From positions 1-51,412 of the forward strand of contig QKHT01000089.1 of NCBI GenBank assembly GCA_003249935.1: DNA of 51,412 nucleotides, written 5' to 3'. This stretch comes from Bacteroidota bacterium. Its GTDB lineage: Bacteria > Bacteroidota > Bacteroidia > Bacteroidales > UBA5342. Position 1 is the first letter of the stretch. Every line of letters starts with the position of its first letter. The notes beneath the pieces are model-generated. The model did not search any database and was not told the DNA's origin. It was given only the letters and a program-made list of their open reading frames with translations. This document shows positions 1-8,593 of this stretch, piece by piece. Position numbers and translations under genes: made by a program.

Positions 1-130
1 CGTAGTTTTGGTAACACAGAGAAACCGGAATATGCATTGGACTTTTTTACCGCAGAGGTGCACAGCGCAGGGGTAGAGCAATCGTTGAACGACAGACATC
101 AAATAATCAGCGGTTACAATGGCTTTTGTT

Positions 131-257
131 CGCGCCGTTAGGTGCGCAATATCGGTAAAAAGCATATGTGCCCATGAACCGCCCGCCCCTTTGGGGGCGG
201 AACATACCCCAAAATGCCTTGCCTTCTACCGATATTCTGCCCTTAACAGGGCAAAGC
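131..257. repeat. Structured interspersed repeat (nested hairpins)
   Basis: A perfect 10-bp inverted repeat (AATATCGGTA at 148-157, TACCGATATT at 227-236) encloses a GC hairpin (CCGCCCC at 183-189 with GGGGCGG at 194-200). A third small hairpin, GCCC/GGGC, lies near 238-254. The nested arrangement suggests a folded element, either a REP-like genomic repeat or a non-coding RNA, rather than a gene. I infer the repeat nature from resemblance to intergenic blocks of other Bacteroidota; only one copy lies in this window. Confidence 0.4.
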
Positions 258-311
258 TCACTTTTCAAGCTGAATTTACCGACTCTTCTGAATTTCTAAA
301 CTGATCCTCGA

Positions 312-472
312 ACGCGTGAGGGATTGCAGCGGATAGCCCACAGTGCCGCCAAAGGGGGTTGAAAGAGATTGATGGAGAATGCAATGGATTGAAGGCAATT
401 GCCTGCGGCACGAGGACTATGAGCGGAAAGCCCGACGGGAGCCTGAGGCGAGCGGCACGCCCAAAAAAAGTT
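312..472. repeat. GC-rich intergenic block with two GCGGAWAGCCC copies
   Basis: The motif AGCGGATAGCCC occurs near 328-339 and a close copy AGCGGAAAGCCC near 422-433. GTGCCGC near 343-349 can pair with GCGGCAC near 404-410, and the block ends in GAGCGGCACGCCC followed by an A-run. It looks like an interspersed structured repeat of the kind found at operon ends in this phylum. No protein gene is supported here. Confidence 0.35.
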
Positions 473-607
473 AATAGACAGTACAATAAATTTAACAGAA
501 TAATAAATTATCTAAACAATTAGCCTGTTTGTTAATTCATAGTATCTTTTAATATTAATTATTTGTTAATACCAAACCAAATTATTAATTTTGAGCAAAA
601 TGCTACG

Positions 608-2437
608 ATGAATACAATGAATTATAATGATGTATTTGAATTGTCGTTTGAACAATCGACTATTTGCAATGCATTAGTAGATCTCGATGGCCGGATAATC
701 AGAGCCAATGAGGCTTATCTTCAGATGGTGGGGTATACGAGTGATGAAGTTGTAAATGAACATATTACAAAATTTGCACCTGAAGAAGAGGCTGAGAAGG
801 AACGGCATATCCTATTAGATTTACTAGCAAAAAAATTGCAATCGACGGTTTATGAATCGGTTAGATTACATAAATCGGGGACCATTGTATTTGTAAGTGT
901 AAAGGCTATTGTAATTTATAACAAGCAAAATGAGCCCACTTGCATACTTAAAAAAATAGAAGACCTGACACAAATGATGCGGCTTGAGAGCGAAATGCGG
1001 AAAAAACATTTTTATCTGGAGACGCTGATGAATGAAATTCCGATCAATATCTATTTTAAAGATGCGGAAAGCCGGTTTTTACTGGCGAGCAAAAAAATGG
1101 TTGAGATTTTCGGATGCACCCATTTTGATGAGATGGAAGGCAAAACTGATTTTGACTTTTTTACCGGTGAACATGCCAATCAGGCTTACGAAGATGAAAA
1201 ATTGATTATAAATACCGGCAAAACGCTCATTCAGGAAGAGAAAGAGACTTGGCCCGATGGTACGGTAACCTATGTTCTGACAACAAAGATGCCTTTGAAA
1301 GACAGTTTCGGGAATATTGTGGGCACCTATGGTCTTTCGAATGATATTACCAAACAAAAAATTGCTGAAGAGGCTCTTAAAAAGGCGAAAACGGAATTAG
1401 AAGAAAAAAATAATTTGCTAAACGAGACGCTTAACGAGCTAAATAAAACGCAAAACCAACTGGTATTTGCCGAAAAAATGGCGGCATTGGGCAGTCTTAT
1501 CGGCGGTATTGCACACGAAATAAACACACCCTTGGGTGCCATTCAGGCCAGTTCGAGCAATATCATGGAGGTAGTGAGTAAGATTTACGAAGATTTGCCA
1601 TGGCTGATCAGCCACGCCACCCCCGAAGAAATTGCCTGGCTATTCGACCTGTTGAACAGTGCCGATGCACGGGACATTTCGGTATTTTCGAGAGAAGAGC
1701 GGCAAAAAAAGCGCAATCTGGAACGTATTTTTGAAGAGAACGGTATAGAAAATGCCTCGAAAATGGCCGATACACTTACATCGTTACGAATAGATAAGGA
1801 TACAGATACCTATCTGCGGTTTGTAAAAATGGAGAATGCGCCCCGTTTGCTTGCCGTATTAAAAGTAATTTTTTCGCTTAAACGAAATACCAACAACATT
1901 ACTATTTCGGTAGATAAAGCCTCGAAAGTGGTTAAGGCACTAAAAAGTTATGTACATAAAAATCCGGCAGGTGAATTCGAAGCCACCGATTTAACAGAAA
2001 CAATCAATACGGTACTTATCCTCAACTCCAACTCGCTAAAACATAACAAAATACAGGTTACTACAAAATTTACCCCGGTACCACAGGTTTTTTGCATGCA
2101 GGACGAACTGTGCCAGGTGTGGACTAATATAATAGTAAATGCCATACAAGCCATGGGCGAAAACGGCGAAATGGAGATAGGCATTGAACCAATGGGCCCC
2201 GATTATGTAAAAATTTGGTTCAAAGATACGGGCGGTGGCATTCCGGTTCAATACCGCGATAAAATTTTTGACCCATATTTTACAACCAAAAAGAAGGGTG
2301 AAGGTACCGGTATCGGACTGGATCTTTCGAGCCAGATTATAAAAAAACACAATGGTAAAATTTATTTCGAAACAGAAGATGGTGTGGGAACCACTTTTAT
2401 TATCGAACTTCCGGTTAATTTGAATAACATTATATAA
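608..2437 (+). CDS. PAS-domain sensor histidine kinase with extended DHp region
   Basis: A cytoplasmic sensor kinase of 609 aa. I start it at the ATG at 608, not the upstream TTG at 563, because the PAS fold begins just after that ATG. Order: PAS (about 8-130), second PAS (about 135-255), coiled coil (about 255-285), H-box with EKMAALGSLIGGIAHEINTP and phospho-acceptor His303, then HATPase_c (about 485-605) with N-box (NAIQAM), DTGGGIP and GEGTGIGL. No membrane segment is visible, so the signal is probably intracellular. About 208 residues separate the His from the N-box Asn, roughly twice the usual distance, which implies an insertion inside the dimerisation helices. It lies 12 bp upstream of the receiver-kinase gene and is probably co-transcribed and functionally paired with it. 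The ligand is unknown. Confidence 0.9.
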   Translation: MNTMNYNDVFELSFEQSTICNALVDLDGRIIRANEAYLQMVGYTSDEVVNEHITKFAPEEEAEKERHILLDLLAKKLQSTVYESVRLHKSGTIVFVSVKAIVIYNKQNEPTCILKKIEDLTQMMRLESEMRKKHFYLETLMNEIPINIYFKDAESRFLLASKKMVEIFGCTHFDEMEGKTDFDFFTGEHANQAYEDEKLIINTGKTLIQEEKETWPDGTVTYVLTTKMPLKDSFGNIVGTYGLSNDITKQKIAEEALKKAKTELEEKNNLLNETLNELNKTQNQLVFAEKMAALGSLIGGIAHEINTPLGAIQASSSNIMEVVSKIYEDLPWLISHATPEEIAWLFDLLNSADARDISVFSREERQKKRNLERIFEENGIENASKMADTLTSLRIDKDTDTYLRFVKMENAPRLLAVLKVIFSLKRNTNNITISVDKASKVVKALKSYVHKNPAGEFEATDLTETINTVLILNSNSLKHNKIQVTTKFTPVPQVFCMQDELCQVWTNIIVNAIQAMGENGEMEIGIEPMGPDYVKIWFKDTGGGIPVQYRDKIFDPYFTTKKKGEGTGIGLDLSSQIIKKHNGKIYFETEDGVGTTFIIELPVNLNNII

Positions 2438-2449
2438 TAATACAGTACA

Positions 2450-3631
2450 ATGAAAAAGGCAATAATTTGTGTGGATGATGAGGACATCATTCTCGAAGCC
2501 CTTAAAGACCAGTTGGGTAACTTTTTTGCAGATTTCGACATCGAAACGGCATCGACTGCCCTTGAGGCCATGGAAATTTATGACGAACTCATTGAAGCTG
2601 GTGTTGAAGTGCCGGTTGTAATTTCGGACTATCTGATGCCGGGTACACGGGGCGATGAATTTTTAATCAAGGTTCATCAAACAAACCCCGATACGCTTAC
2701 AATTTTACTTACCGGGCATGCCAACCTCGAAGGTATAACCAATGCCATTAACAGAGCCAATCTCTACCGGTTTATTCCAAAACCATGGGACCGTGAAGAT
2801 TTAATACTCACCGTACGCGAAGCCGTAAGAAGCTTTTTACAGGAACTCGAAATCCGCAAAAAAAACAGAGAATTAATCGCTATTAACGAAAATCTGGAAA
2901 AACTTGTAGATGAACGGACCAAAGAGCTGGCTAATGCGAATGCAACAAAAGACAAGTTTTTTTCGATAATAGCGCACGACTTAAAAAATTCGTTTAATAA
3001 TTTACTCGGATTTTCGGATTTGCTGATTGCCGACTTTGACGATTTGCCCGACGATGAAAAGCTATCGATGGTTTCGACCATAAAAATTGTATCGGAACGA
3101 ACCTACAAACTGTTGCAAAATTTGTTGGACTGGGCCAGAATGCAAACCGGTAATATCAATTTTACAGCAACCGACTTCGATTTATTCCATACCATCTTCG
3201 ATGAGTTTTCGCTGAAAAAACCAATGGCCGATCAGAAAAATATTGCGTTAGTAATGGATTGCGAAGAGGGTTTAATGGTAAATGCCGACACAAATATGGT
3301 GTCGACTGTTGTTAGAAACCTCATATCTAACGCCATAAAATTTACAAGACCGGGCGGTAGAGTAGTCGTATATGCCAAAAGAGATGGCGATAATGTATTG
3401 GTTTCGGTAAAAGATAATGGTGTGGGCATTTCGAAAACAAATATCGAAAAGCTATTTAAAGTAAGCGAAAAGGTAAAAACGTATGGAACAAATAACGAGG
3501 AAGGTACGGGTTTGGGATTGATACTTTGCAAAGATTTTGTAATAGCAAACCATGGCAAAATATGGGTTGATAGCATACAAGACGAAGGCAGTATTTTTAA
3601 TTTCACATTACAATCGTCGAAAACAGCTTAG
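2450..3631 (+). CDS. Response-regulator receiver fused to a histidine kinase
   Basis: 393 aa. The N-terminal receiver domain (about 1-125) has the acidic pair DDED near residues 9-12, phospho-acceptor Asp60 in VISDYLMPG, and Lys111 in IPKPW. A short coiled coil follows, then a HisKA domain with FFSIIAHDLKNSFNNLLGFS (His176) and an HATPase domain with N-box (NLISNAIKF), DNGVGIS and GTGLGL. It therefore both receives phosphate and carries a kinase core, with no output DNA-binding domain. It sits directly after the PAS kinase, so a phosphorelay between the two is the simplest reading. The gene ends at a strong bidirectional terminator. Confidence 0.92.
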   Translation: MKKAIICVDDEDIILEALKDQLGNFFADFDIETASTALEAMEIYDELIEAGVEVPVVISDYLMPGTRGDEFLIKVHQTNPDTLTILLTGHANLEGITNAINRANLYRFIPKPWDREDLILTVREAVRSFLQELEIRKKNRELIAINENLEKLVDERTKELANANATKDKFFSIIAHDLKNSFNNLLGFSDLLIADFDDLPDDEKLSMVSTIKIVSERTYKLLQNLLDWARMQTGNINFTATDFDLFHTIFDEFSLKKPMADQKNIALVMDCEEGLMVNADTNMVSTVVRNLISNAIKFTRPGGRVVVYAKRDGDNVLVSVKDNGVGISKTNIEKLFKVSEKVKTYGTNNEEGTGLGLILCKDFVIANHGKIWVDSIQDEGSIFNFTLQSSKTA

Positions 3632-3650
3632 ATAAAAATCATTGATTTTA

Positions 3651-3686
3651 AAAAAGGCCGGTTTAAAGTTTTAAACCGGCCTTTTT
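3651..3686. terminator. Bidirectional rho-independent terminator
   Basis: A near-perfect palindrome (GGCCGGTTTAAA / TTTAAACCGGCC) is flanked by A and T runs. It separates the convergent receiver-kinase gene (plus) and the GH27 gene (minus) and can serve both. Confidence 0.9.
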
Positions 3687-3690
3687 CGCT

Positions 3691-5121
3691 TTATTTAAGT
3701 GTGATAATAACCGATCCGTGAGGTGGTATTGAAGTTTGAAAAAAATCGGTAAATGAACCTAAATCGGCTTTTTTCCAAAGATCGCGTACATTATATTTAT
3801 TTAATGGAAAACCCGCTTGAGCAAAACTCAGCTTTACATCCTGAACCGATTCGCCGATATTAAACAACGCAGCATTGTACACACCTTCCAATTGGTTTTC
3901 CGAAATCCAAACGACACTGTTGCCGCTGCGAAGTACCTGCTTTGGATGTTTCGAATGCTGATTCACATTCAAAACCTCGCTATTGGTAAGCAGCGAAAGT
4001 GTAAAATCGTCGAGTGTAAGTAAGTCGGCCCCAATCATTAACGGACTTTGTGCTATGGCCCACAAATTCATCAACGTATACTGCTCATCTTTTGTAAATG
4101 CACTATTGCGTTCATTACCATGTGGCCGGTCCTGCAACGAAAGGCGACCAACCGGTAACATATCGGCATCGGGCCAATGGCCCGGCCCGGCAAATGACGA
4201 CCATGCATTCATCAGCTCAAAATTATGATACAAACTTTCCCACTTATCCCAAAAATCGGTAGAAATACGCCACATATTGGAATTTGCCTGCATATGGTGC
4301 GCAAAACCTAACGGTGCTTCGCCACACGACAAACTCAAAACCATTGGTCTGCCACATTGTTTTATCGCATTGTTCATCAACTCAACCTCTCCTTTACTAT
4401 AATTGGGCACCATCATATCGTCGGCTTTAATAAGGTCTACGCCCCATTCGGCATACAACCTGAACAACGAATTATAATACGCCTGAGCACCTGGTTTTGT
4501 AGCATCCACACCATACATATTATTACACCACGAACACTGATCGAATGGCTCAGCGATTTCAGTTGCTAAGGCCGTACTACCCATTATTTTACAACTATCG
4601 AAATACGCCTGCACGGGAATACCACGCATGATGTGTAATCCAAATTTCAATCCTTTGCCGTGCACATAATCGGCCAGTGGTTTTAAGCCTAAACCATTTT
4701 TCGACGACGGGAATCGAATTTCGGAGGGCAGCAACCGACCATATTCATCCATTTGCAACCGTTCTTCGGGTTGGCCACCAACACCGGTTTTTATATCGGG
4801 ATGACCTTTACGTTTACCAACCATGGGGTTCGAACCGGGATTGTCGTTAAACCAAATATAGTCCAGCACGGCATAGTTGTACCCGTAAGGCAACAGCTTT
4901 TGGGCCATCACATCTACATTGGCCCGAAACTCACTTTCGGTAATCCGGCAATCGTAGGCATCAAAACTATTCCATCCCATAGGAGGCGTTATTGCCAAAA
5001 TTGAATCTTCTGTTTTTGGTTGAACCGCTGAAGCCATATTGCGTTGTTTATTACTATTGCAGGAAAAAATTGCCGTACAAAGTATGATCCCTGTAAACAC
5101 AGGTTGGATAAATTTACTCAT
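3691..5121 (-). CDS. GH27 family alpha-galactosidase-like lipoprotein
   Basis: 476 aa, glycoside hydrolase family 27 (retaining alpha-galactosidase or alpha-N-acetylgalactosaminidase type). The start gives a lipoprotein signal with lipobox Cys21 (AIFSC), so it is anchored in a membrane, probably facing the periplasm or the surface. The family signature TPPMGWNSFDAYDC begins near residue 45. The nucleophile is probably Asp234 in DLIKADDM and the acid/base Asp289 in WRISTDF; both fit the spacing of the family. The beta-sandwich C-terminus ends in a PHGSVIITL segment typical of GH27. It differs from the second GH27 gene at 20895 (KADDM instead of KFDWC), so substrate specificity probably differs. 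It is monocistronic as far as can be seen. Confidence 0.88.
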   Translation of the reverse strand: MSKFIQPVFTGIILCTAIFSCNSNKQRNMASAVQPKTEDSILAITPPMGWNSFDAYDCRITESEFRANVDVMAQKLLPYGYNYAVLDYIWFNDNPGSNPMVGKRKGHPDIKTGVGGQPEERLQMDEYGRLLPSEIRFPSSKNGLGLKPLADYVHGKGLKFGLHIMRGIPVQAYFDSCKIMGSTALATEIAEPFDQCSWCNNMYGVDATKPGAQAYYNSLFRLYAEWGVDLIKADDMMVPNYSKGEVELMNNAIKQCGRPMVLSLSCGEAPLGFAHHMQANSNMWRISTDFWDKWESLYHNFELMNAWSSFAGPGHWPDADMLPVGRLSLQDRPHGNERNSAFTKDEQYTLMNLWAIAQSPLMIGADLLTLDDFTLSLLTNSEVLNVNQHSKHPKQVLRSGNSVVWISENQLEGVYNAALFNIGESVQDVKLSFAQAGFPLNKYNVRDLWKKADLGSFTDFFQTSIPPHGSVIITLK

Positions 5122-5283
5122 ATCAAAAATCCTGTTTTAAAGAAGTGTAAAAAAACAACCTATTTTTCACGATCTTAAATAATTCTATCCATATTTGAAT
5201 AAAAATAGTCCGATGCTTTGCAAATAGCCATATATTTTTTTGAATAAACGCCTGATTAGTTTTTTATTAGTAATAAAGCTGAT

Positions 5284-5291
5284 TAACTTTG
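5284..5291 (+). promoter_or_regulatory. Probable -7 element (TAnnTTTG) of the pta operon
   Basis: TAACTTTG matches the Bacteroidota -7 consensus exactly and lies 29 bp before the pta ATG, leaving a leader of about 25 nt. The -33 element is weak (a T-run without the G). Confidence 0.6.
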
Positions 5292-5320
5292 TAGCCGAAT
5301 AACGAAATACTTACACTATA

Positions 5321-6331
5321 ATGGATTTTTTTAAAGGAGTAATTAATCGGGCACAACAACACCCACAAACGATAGTTTTGCCCGAGGGTACCGAGCCCCG
5401 TACCCTGAAAGCAGCCAATGAAGTATTAGCCAATAAAATAGCTAAAATTATACTACTCGGTAATCCCAACTCAATAGCATTGGTTGCTGAGCAAAACAAC
5501 CTCACACACATTAAAGAAGCAACAATTATTGATCCGGAACATTTCGATCAATTACCAAAATATGTTTCCCTGCTTTTCGAATTACGAAAAAACAAAGGAA
5601 TGACCATGCAACAAGCCGAAAAATTGGCAATGAACCCCCTATATCTGGCCTGTTTACTTATTAAAGCGGGCGATGCCGATGGCGAGGTTGCCGGCGCAAT
5701 AAACACTACCGGCGATGTTCTTCGTCCGGCATTTCAGATAGTTAAAACCTTGCCGGGAATCAGTGTGGTTTCGGGAGCATTTCTTATGTTTATACCCAAT
5801 GCAGAATATGGCGAAAGTGGACTGATGGTTTTTGCCGATTGTGCGGTTCACCCCAATCCAACGGCACAAGAGCTTGCCGAAATAGCTGTAGCCACAGCAG
5901 GCACCGCCAAAAACATAGCAGGCATTGAACCGAGGGTGGCCATGCTAAGCTTCTCGACCAAAGGTTCGGCCAAACACGAAATGGTAGATAAAGTTGTGGA
6001 AGCCACACGTATTGCAAAAGAAATGGCCCCCGGGATACAAATTGATGGCGAGCTGCAAGCCGATGCGGCAATTGTTGAAGCAGTGGCAAAAAGCAAAGCA
6101 CCCGATAGTAAAGTGGCCGGAAAAGCCAATGTATTAGTATTTCCAACTTTAGAAACAGGCAATATTGCCTACAAACTGGTGCAACGGCTGGCCGGAGCCG
6201 AAGCCGTTGGTCCGGTTCTTCAGGGTATGGCGGCACCTATCAACGATTTGTCGAGAGGATGCTCGTGGGAAGATATTTACAAATTAATTGCCATAACCAC
6301 CAACCAGGCTATTGGCCAAAAAACGAAATAA
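5321..6331 (+). CDS. pta: Phosphate acetyltransferase
   Basis: 336 aa, the compact class I size. It converts acetyl-CoA and phosphate to acetyl phosphate and CoA. The opening MDFFKGVINRAQQHP followed by IVLPEGTEPRTLKAA is typical of Pta rather than phosphate butyryltransferase, and the PTA/PTB fold fills the protein. It is the first gene of a three-gene operon ending in ackA, so the pair makes ATP from acetyl-CoA during fermentation. The stop codon is one base before the next ATG, which suggests translational coupling. Confidence 0.93.
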   Translation: MDFFKGVINRAQQHPQTIVLPEGTEPRTLKAANEVLANKIAKIILLGNPNSIALVAEQNNLTHIKEATIIDPEHFDQLPKYVSLLFELRKNKGMTMQQAEKLAMNPLYLACLLIKAGDADGEVAGAINTTGDVLRPAFQIVKTLPGISVVSGAFLMFIPNAEYGESGLMVFADCAVHPNPTAQELAEIAVATAGTAKNIAGIEPRVAMLSFSTKGSAKHEMVDKVVEATRIAKEMAPGIQIDGELQADAAIVEAVAKSKAPDSKVAGKANVLVFPTLETGNIAYKLVQRLAGAEAVGPVLQGMAAPINDLSRGCSWEDIYKLIAITTNQAIGQKTK

Positions 6332-6332
6332 T

Positions 6333-7289
6333 ATGTCGAAAGTTATCGTAGAACAAATTGAAAAATTTGGCCTTGTAAAAAAAGCCGCAAAACGTACACT
6401 GTTTTCGCGCATTGGTATTATTGGTTGCGGAAAAGAAGGTCAGAATATTGCCCGTATTGCAGCATTTCATGGTATCGAAGTAGTATTTGTGGATTTATCG
6501 GACGAAAAAATTCAGACTGCCATAGAGCAAATCGGTAAAGAACTTAACAACCGTATCGAGAGTTGGGGTTTAACCGAAAACGAAAAAAAAGCCATCCTTT
6601 CACGCATTAATGGTTCGGTTCATTACAAAGGATTGCGCGACTGTGATTTTGTGATTGAAGCCGTACGTGCCGATGAAAAAACAGGCGAACGCAGCATTGA
6701 AGTACGAAAAGATATTTTTAAGAAGATAGAAGCCGTCGTTTCGCCCGAATGTATTATTGCCACAAACGCTACAACGGTCATTATTACCGAACTCTCTTCG
6801 GAATTGAAGTATAAGGAACGATGCATCAGCCTCCATTTTTTTATCACATCGCCTGAAGCCCGAATCGTAGAGGTGGTCAAAGGGTTTTATACCTCCGAAG
6901 AAGTGTACCACCGGGTAACACAGTTTATTAAATTAGTGAACCGCATTGTGATTCCGGTTCAGGAATCGGCCGGACTCATTGGCGTACGACTCTTTGTGGT
7001 ATCGCTAAACGAGGCGTGCAAAATATTTATGGAAGGGGTGGCCAGTCTCGAAGATATAAACAAAACCACAAACATTGGCTTTGGACACCGTTTTGGCATC
7101 TTTCATGCAGCAGATATTATCGGACTCGAAAAAATTATTAAATGGTGCGAAAATCTTTTCGAAGAATTTGGCGACGATAAATACAAACCATCACCATTGC
7201 TCAAACGGTTGGTTAGAGCCAAACAAACCGGCGTATCGGTTGGCAAAGGATTTTTTGCCTACGACGAAAAAGACCGACGCATTATTTAA
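6333..7289 (+). CDS. Divergent 3-hydroxyacyl-CoA dehydrogenase homologue
   Basis: 318 aa from the ATG at 6333; an earlier in-frame ATG at 6312 overlaps pta and is less likely. The Rossmann domain has GCGKEG at about 31-36, and the C-terminal 3HCDH domain ends in GKGFFAYD, so the fold is that of 3-hydroxybutyryl-CoA dehydrogenase. The catalytic His-Glu dyad appears kept (His168, Glu180, twelve apart). Three other active-site positions of the family are changed when aligned by spacing: the Ser of SNTS is Thr147, the Asn of HFFN is Ile171, and the Asn of VNR is Val218. It lies between pta and ackA with small gaps (1 bp and 21 bp). It may act on an unusual substrate, run slowly, or have a regulatory role. 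The family call is firm; the activity is not known. Confidence 0.8.
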   Translation: MSKVIVEQIEKFGLVKKAAKRTLFSRIGIIGCGKEGQNIARIAAFHGIEVVFVDLSDEKIQTAIEQIGKELNNRIESWGLTENEKKAILSRINGSVHYKGLRDCDFVIEAVRADEKTGERSIEVRKDIFKKIEAVVSPECIIATNATTVIITELSSELKYKERCISLHFFITSPEARIVEVVKGFYTSEEVYHRVTQFIKLVNRIVIPVQESAGLIGVRLFVVSLNEACKIFMEGVASLEDINKTTNIGFGHRFGIFHAADIIGLEKIIKWCENLFEEFGDDKYKPSPLLKRLVRAKQTGVSVGKGFFAYDEKDRRII

Positions 7290-7310
7290 TTAATTTAGAA
7301 AAATCGAAAA

Positions 7311-8522
7311 ATGAAAATATTAGTTTTAAACTGTGGCAGCTCGTCGATAAAGTATAAACTGATCGATATGAAATCGGGAGAATCGATGGCCACAGGAACA
7401 ATGGAAAAAATAGGACTCAAAGGTTCGGTACTCAAACATACTCGTCGCGACGGCCAACTCGTACTGTTTGAAGGCGAAATTCTTGAACATCAGGTTGGCA
7501 TTGAGTATATCCTTGGCGTGCTTACATCCGACAAACATGGCAGCATAAAAGATCTTGAAGAAATTGATGCCATAGGACACCGCGTGGTACATGGTGGCGA
7601 ATCGTTTAACTCGAGTGTACTCATTACTAAAGAGGTAATTGATAAAATGGAAGAATGTATCGATTTGGCACCATTGCACAATCCACCAAATCTTAAGGGG
7701 ATTTATGCCATGCAGGATTTGCTTCCCAATGTACCCCAAGTAGGTGTTTTCGATACGGCATTTCACCAAACCATGCCCGATTTTGCATACATGTATGCCA
7801 TACCGTACTCCTTATATAAAAAATATGGCATCAGACGCTATGGTTTTCATGGTACCAGCCACCGATATGTATCGAAACGTGTATGTGAGTTTTTGAATGT
7901 CGAATTTGAAAAGCAAAAGATTATTACCTGTCACCTCGGCAACGGTGGTTCCATAACAGCCATTAAAAATGGTGAATCGATAGATACATCCATGGGTTTT
8001 ACACCTTTGGAAGGTTTGGTAATGGGTACCCGTGCAGGCGATCTTGATATTGGTGCAGTAACCTATATTATGGAAAAGGAAAATATTGGCACTGCTTCGG
8101 CTAATACCCTTTTTAACAAACACAGTGGATTGCTGGGTATTTCGGGCATCTCGTCGGACAATCGTGACCTTGCAAAGGCAGCTACTGTCGACAACAACGA
8201 ACGAGCTGCTTTGGCACTTAAAATGTTCCAGTACCATATTAAGAAATATATTGGTTCGTATATTGCCGCATTGGGAGGATTGGATATTTTGGTTTTTACC
8301 GGTGGAATTGGCGAAAATTCAGATTTTCAGCGCGAAGCGATTTGCAGCGATATGGAATATCTCGGTATTTCTATCGATGCAGGTAAAAACAATGGCTGTT
8401 ATGGCATTGAAAGGGTAATAAGTACCGATAGCTCAAAAGCAAAAGTAGTCATTGTGCCAACCGATGAAGAGTTTATGATTGCTAAAGATACTTTATCGAT
8501 TGTACAAAAATTGATAAAATAA
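7311..8522 (+). CDS. ackA: Acetate kinase
   Basis: 403 aa, the usual length. It transfers phosphate from acetyl phosphate to ADP. ASKHA-fold signatures are visible: MKILVLNCGSSSIKYKLID at the N-terminus, GHRVVHGGE, FDTAFHQTMP, YGFHGTSH, HLGNGGS and the late FTGGIGENS. It is the last gene of the pta operon and is followed by a strong terminator. Confidence 0.97.
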   Translation: MKILVLNCGSSSIKYKLIDMKSGESMATGTMEKIGLKGSVLKHTRRDGQLVLFEGEILEHQVGIEYILGVLTSDKHGSIKDLEEIDAIGHRVVHGGESFNSSVLITKEVIDKMEECIDLAPLHNPPNLKGIYAMQDLLPNVPQVGVFDTAFHQTMPDFAYMYAIPYSLYKKYGIRRYGFHGTSHRYVSKRVCEFLNVEFEKQKIITCHLGNGGSITAIKNGESIDTSMGFTPLEGLVMGTRAGDLDIGAVTYIMEKENIGTASANTLFNKHSGLLGISGISSDNRDLAKAATVDNNERAALALKMFQYHIKKYIGSYIAALGGLDILVFTGGIGENSDFQREAICSDMEYLGISIDAGKNNGCYGIERVISTDSSKAKVVIVPTDEEFMIAKDTLSIVQKLIK

Positions 8523-8534
8523 TAACGGCTCATC

Positions 8535-8580
8535 TTAAACAAAACAAGGATGCCTATTAAGGCATCCTTGTTTTGTTTAA
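8535..8580. terminator. Bidirectional terminator between ackA and sucC
   Basis: A 20-bp perfect inverted repeat (arms 8535-8554 and 8561-8580, core AAGGATGCC/GGCATCCTT) with a 6-nt loop and A/T flanks lies between the convergent stops of ackA and sucC. Confidence 0.93.
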
Positions 8581-8593
8581 GTATGATGGGTTT

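Larger units (their letters stand above)
1..607. other. Gene-free 5' region with GC-rich hairpins and repeat-like sequence
   Basis: I see no credible protein gene here. The short open frames are rich in Arg, Ala and Pro and resemble no family. The sequence is GC-richer than the adjoining AT-rich DNA and is full of inverted repeats. The last 120 bases before the kinase gene are AT-rich and probably hold its promoter, but I cannot place a clean TAnnTTTG box there. From memory, similar 'GTTAGGTGC..CAATATCGGTA' and 'GCGGATAGCCC' blocks recur between genes in other Bacteroidota; this is not proven here. Confidence 0.5.

Noticed and set aside
119-486. Short open frames on both strands (61 and 73 codons)
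   Set aside because: They lie in GC-rich repeat hairpins, have no recognisable family and overlap each other.
5790-6236. 148-codon frame on the minus strand over pta
   Set aside because: Pta on the plus strand is complete and recognisable; the opposite frame is Leu/Pro-rich without a family.
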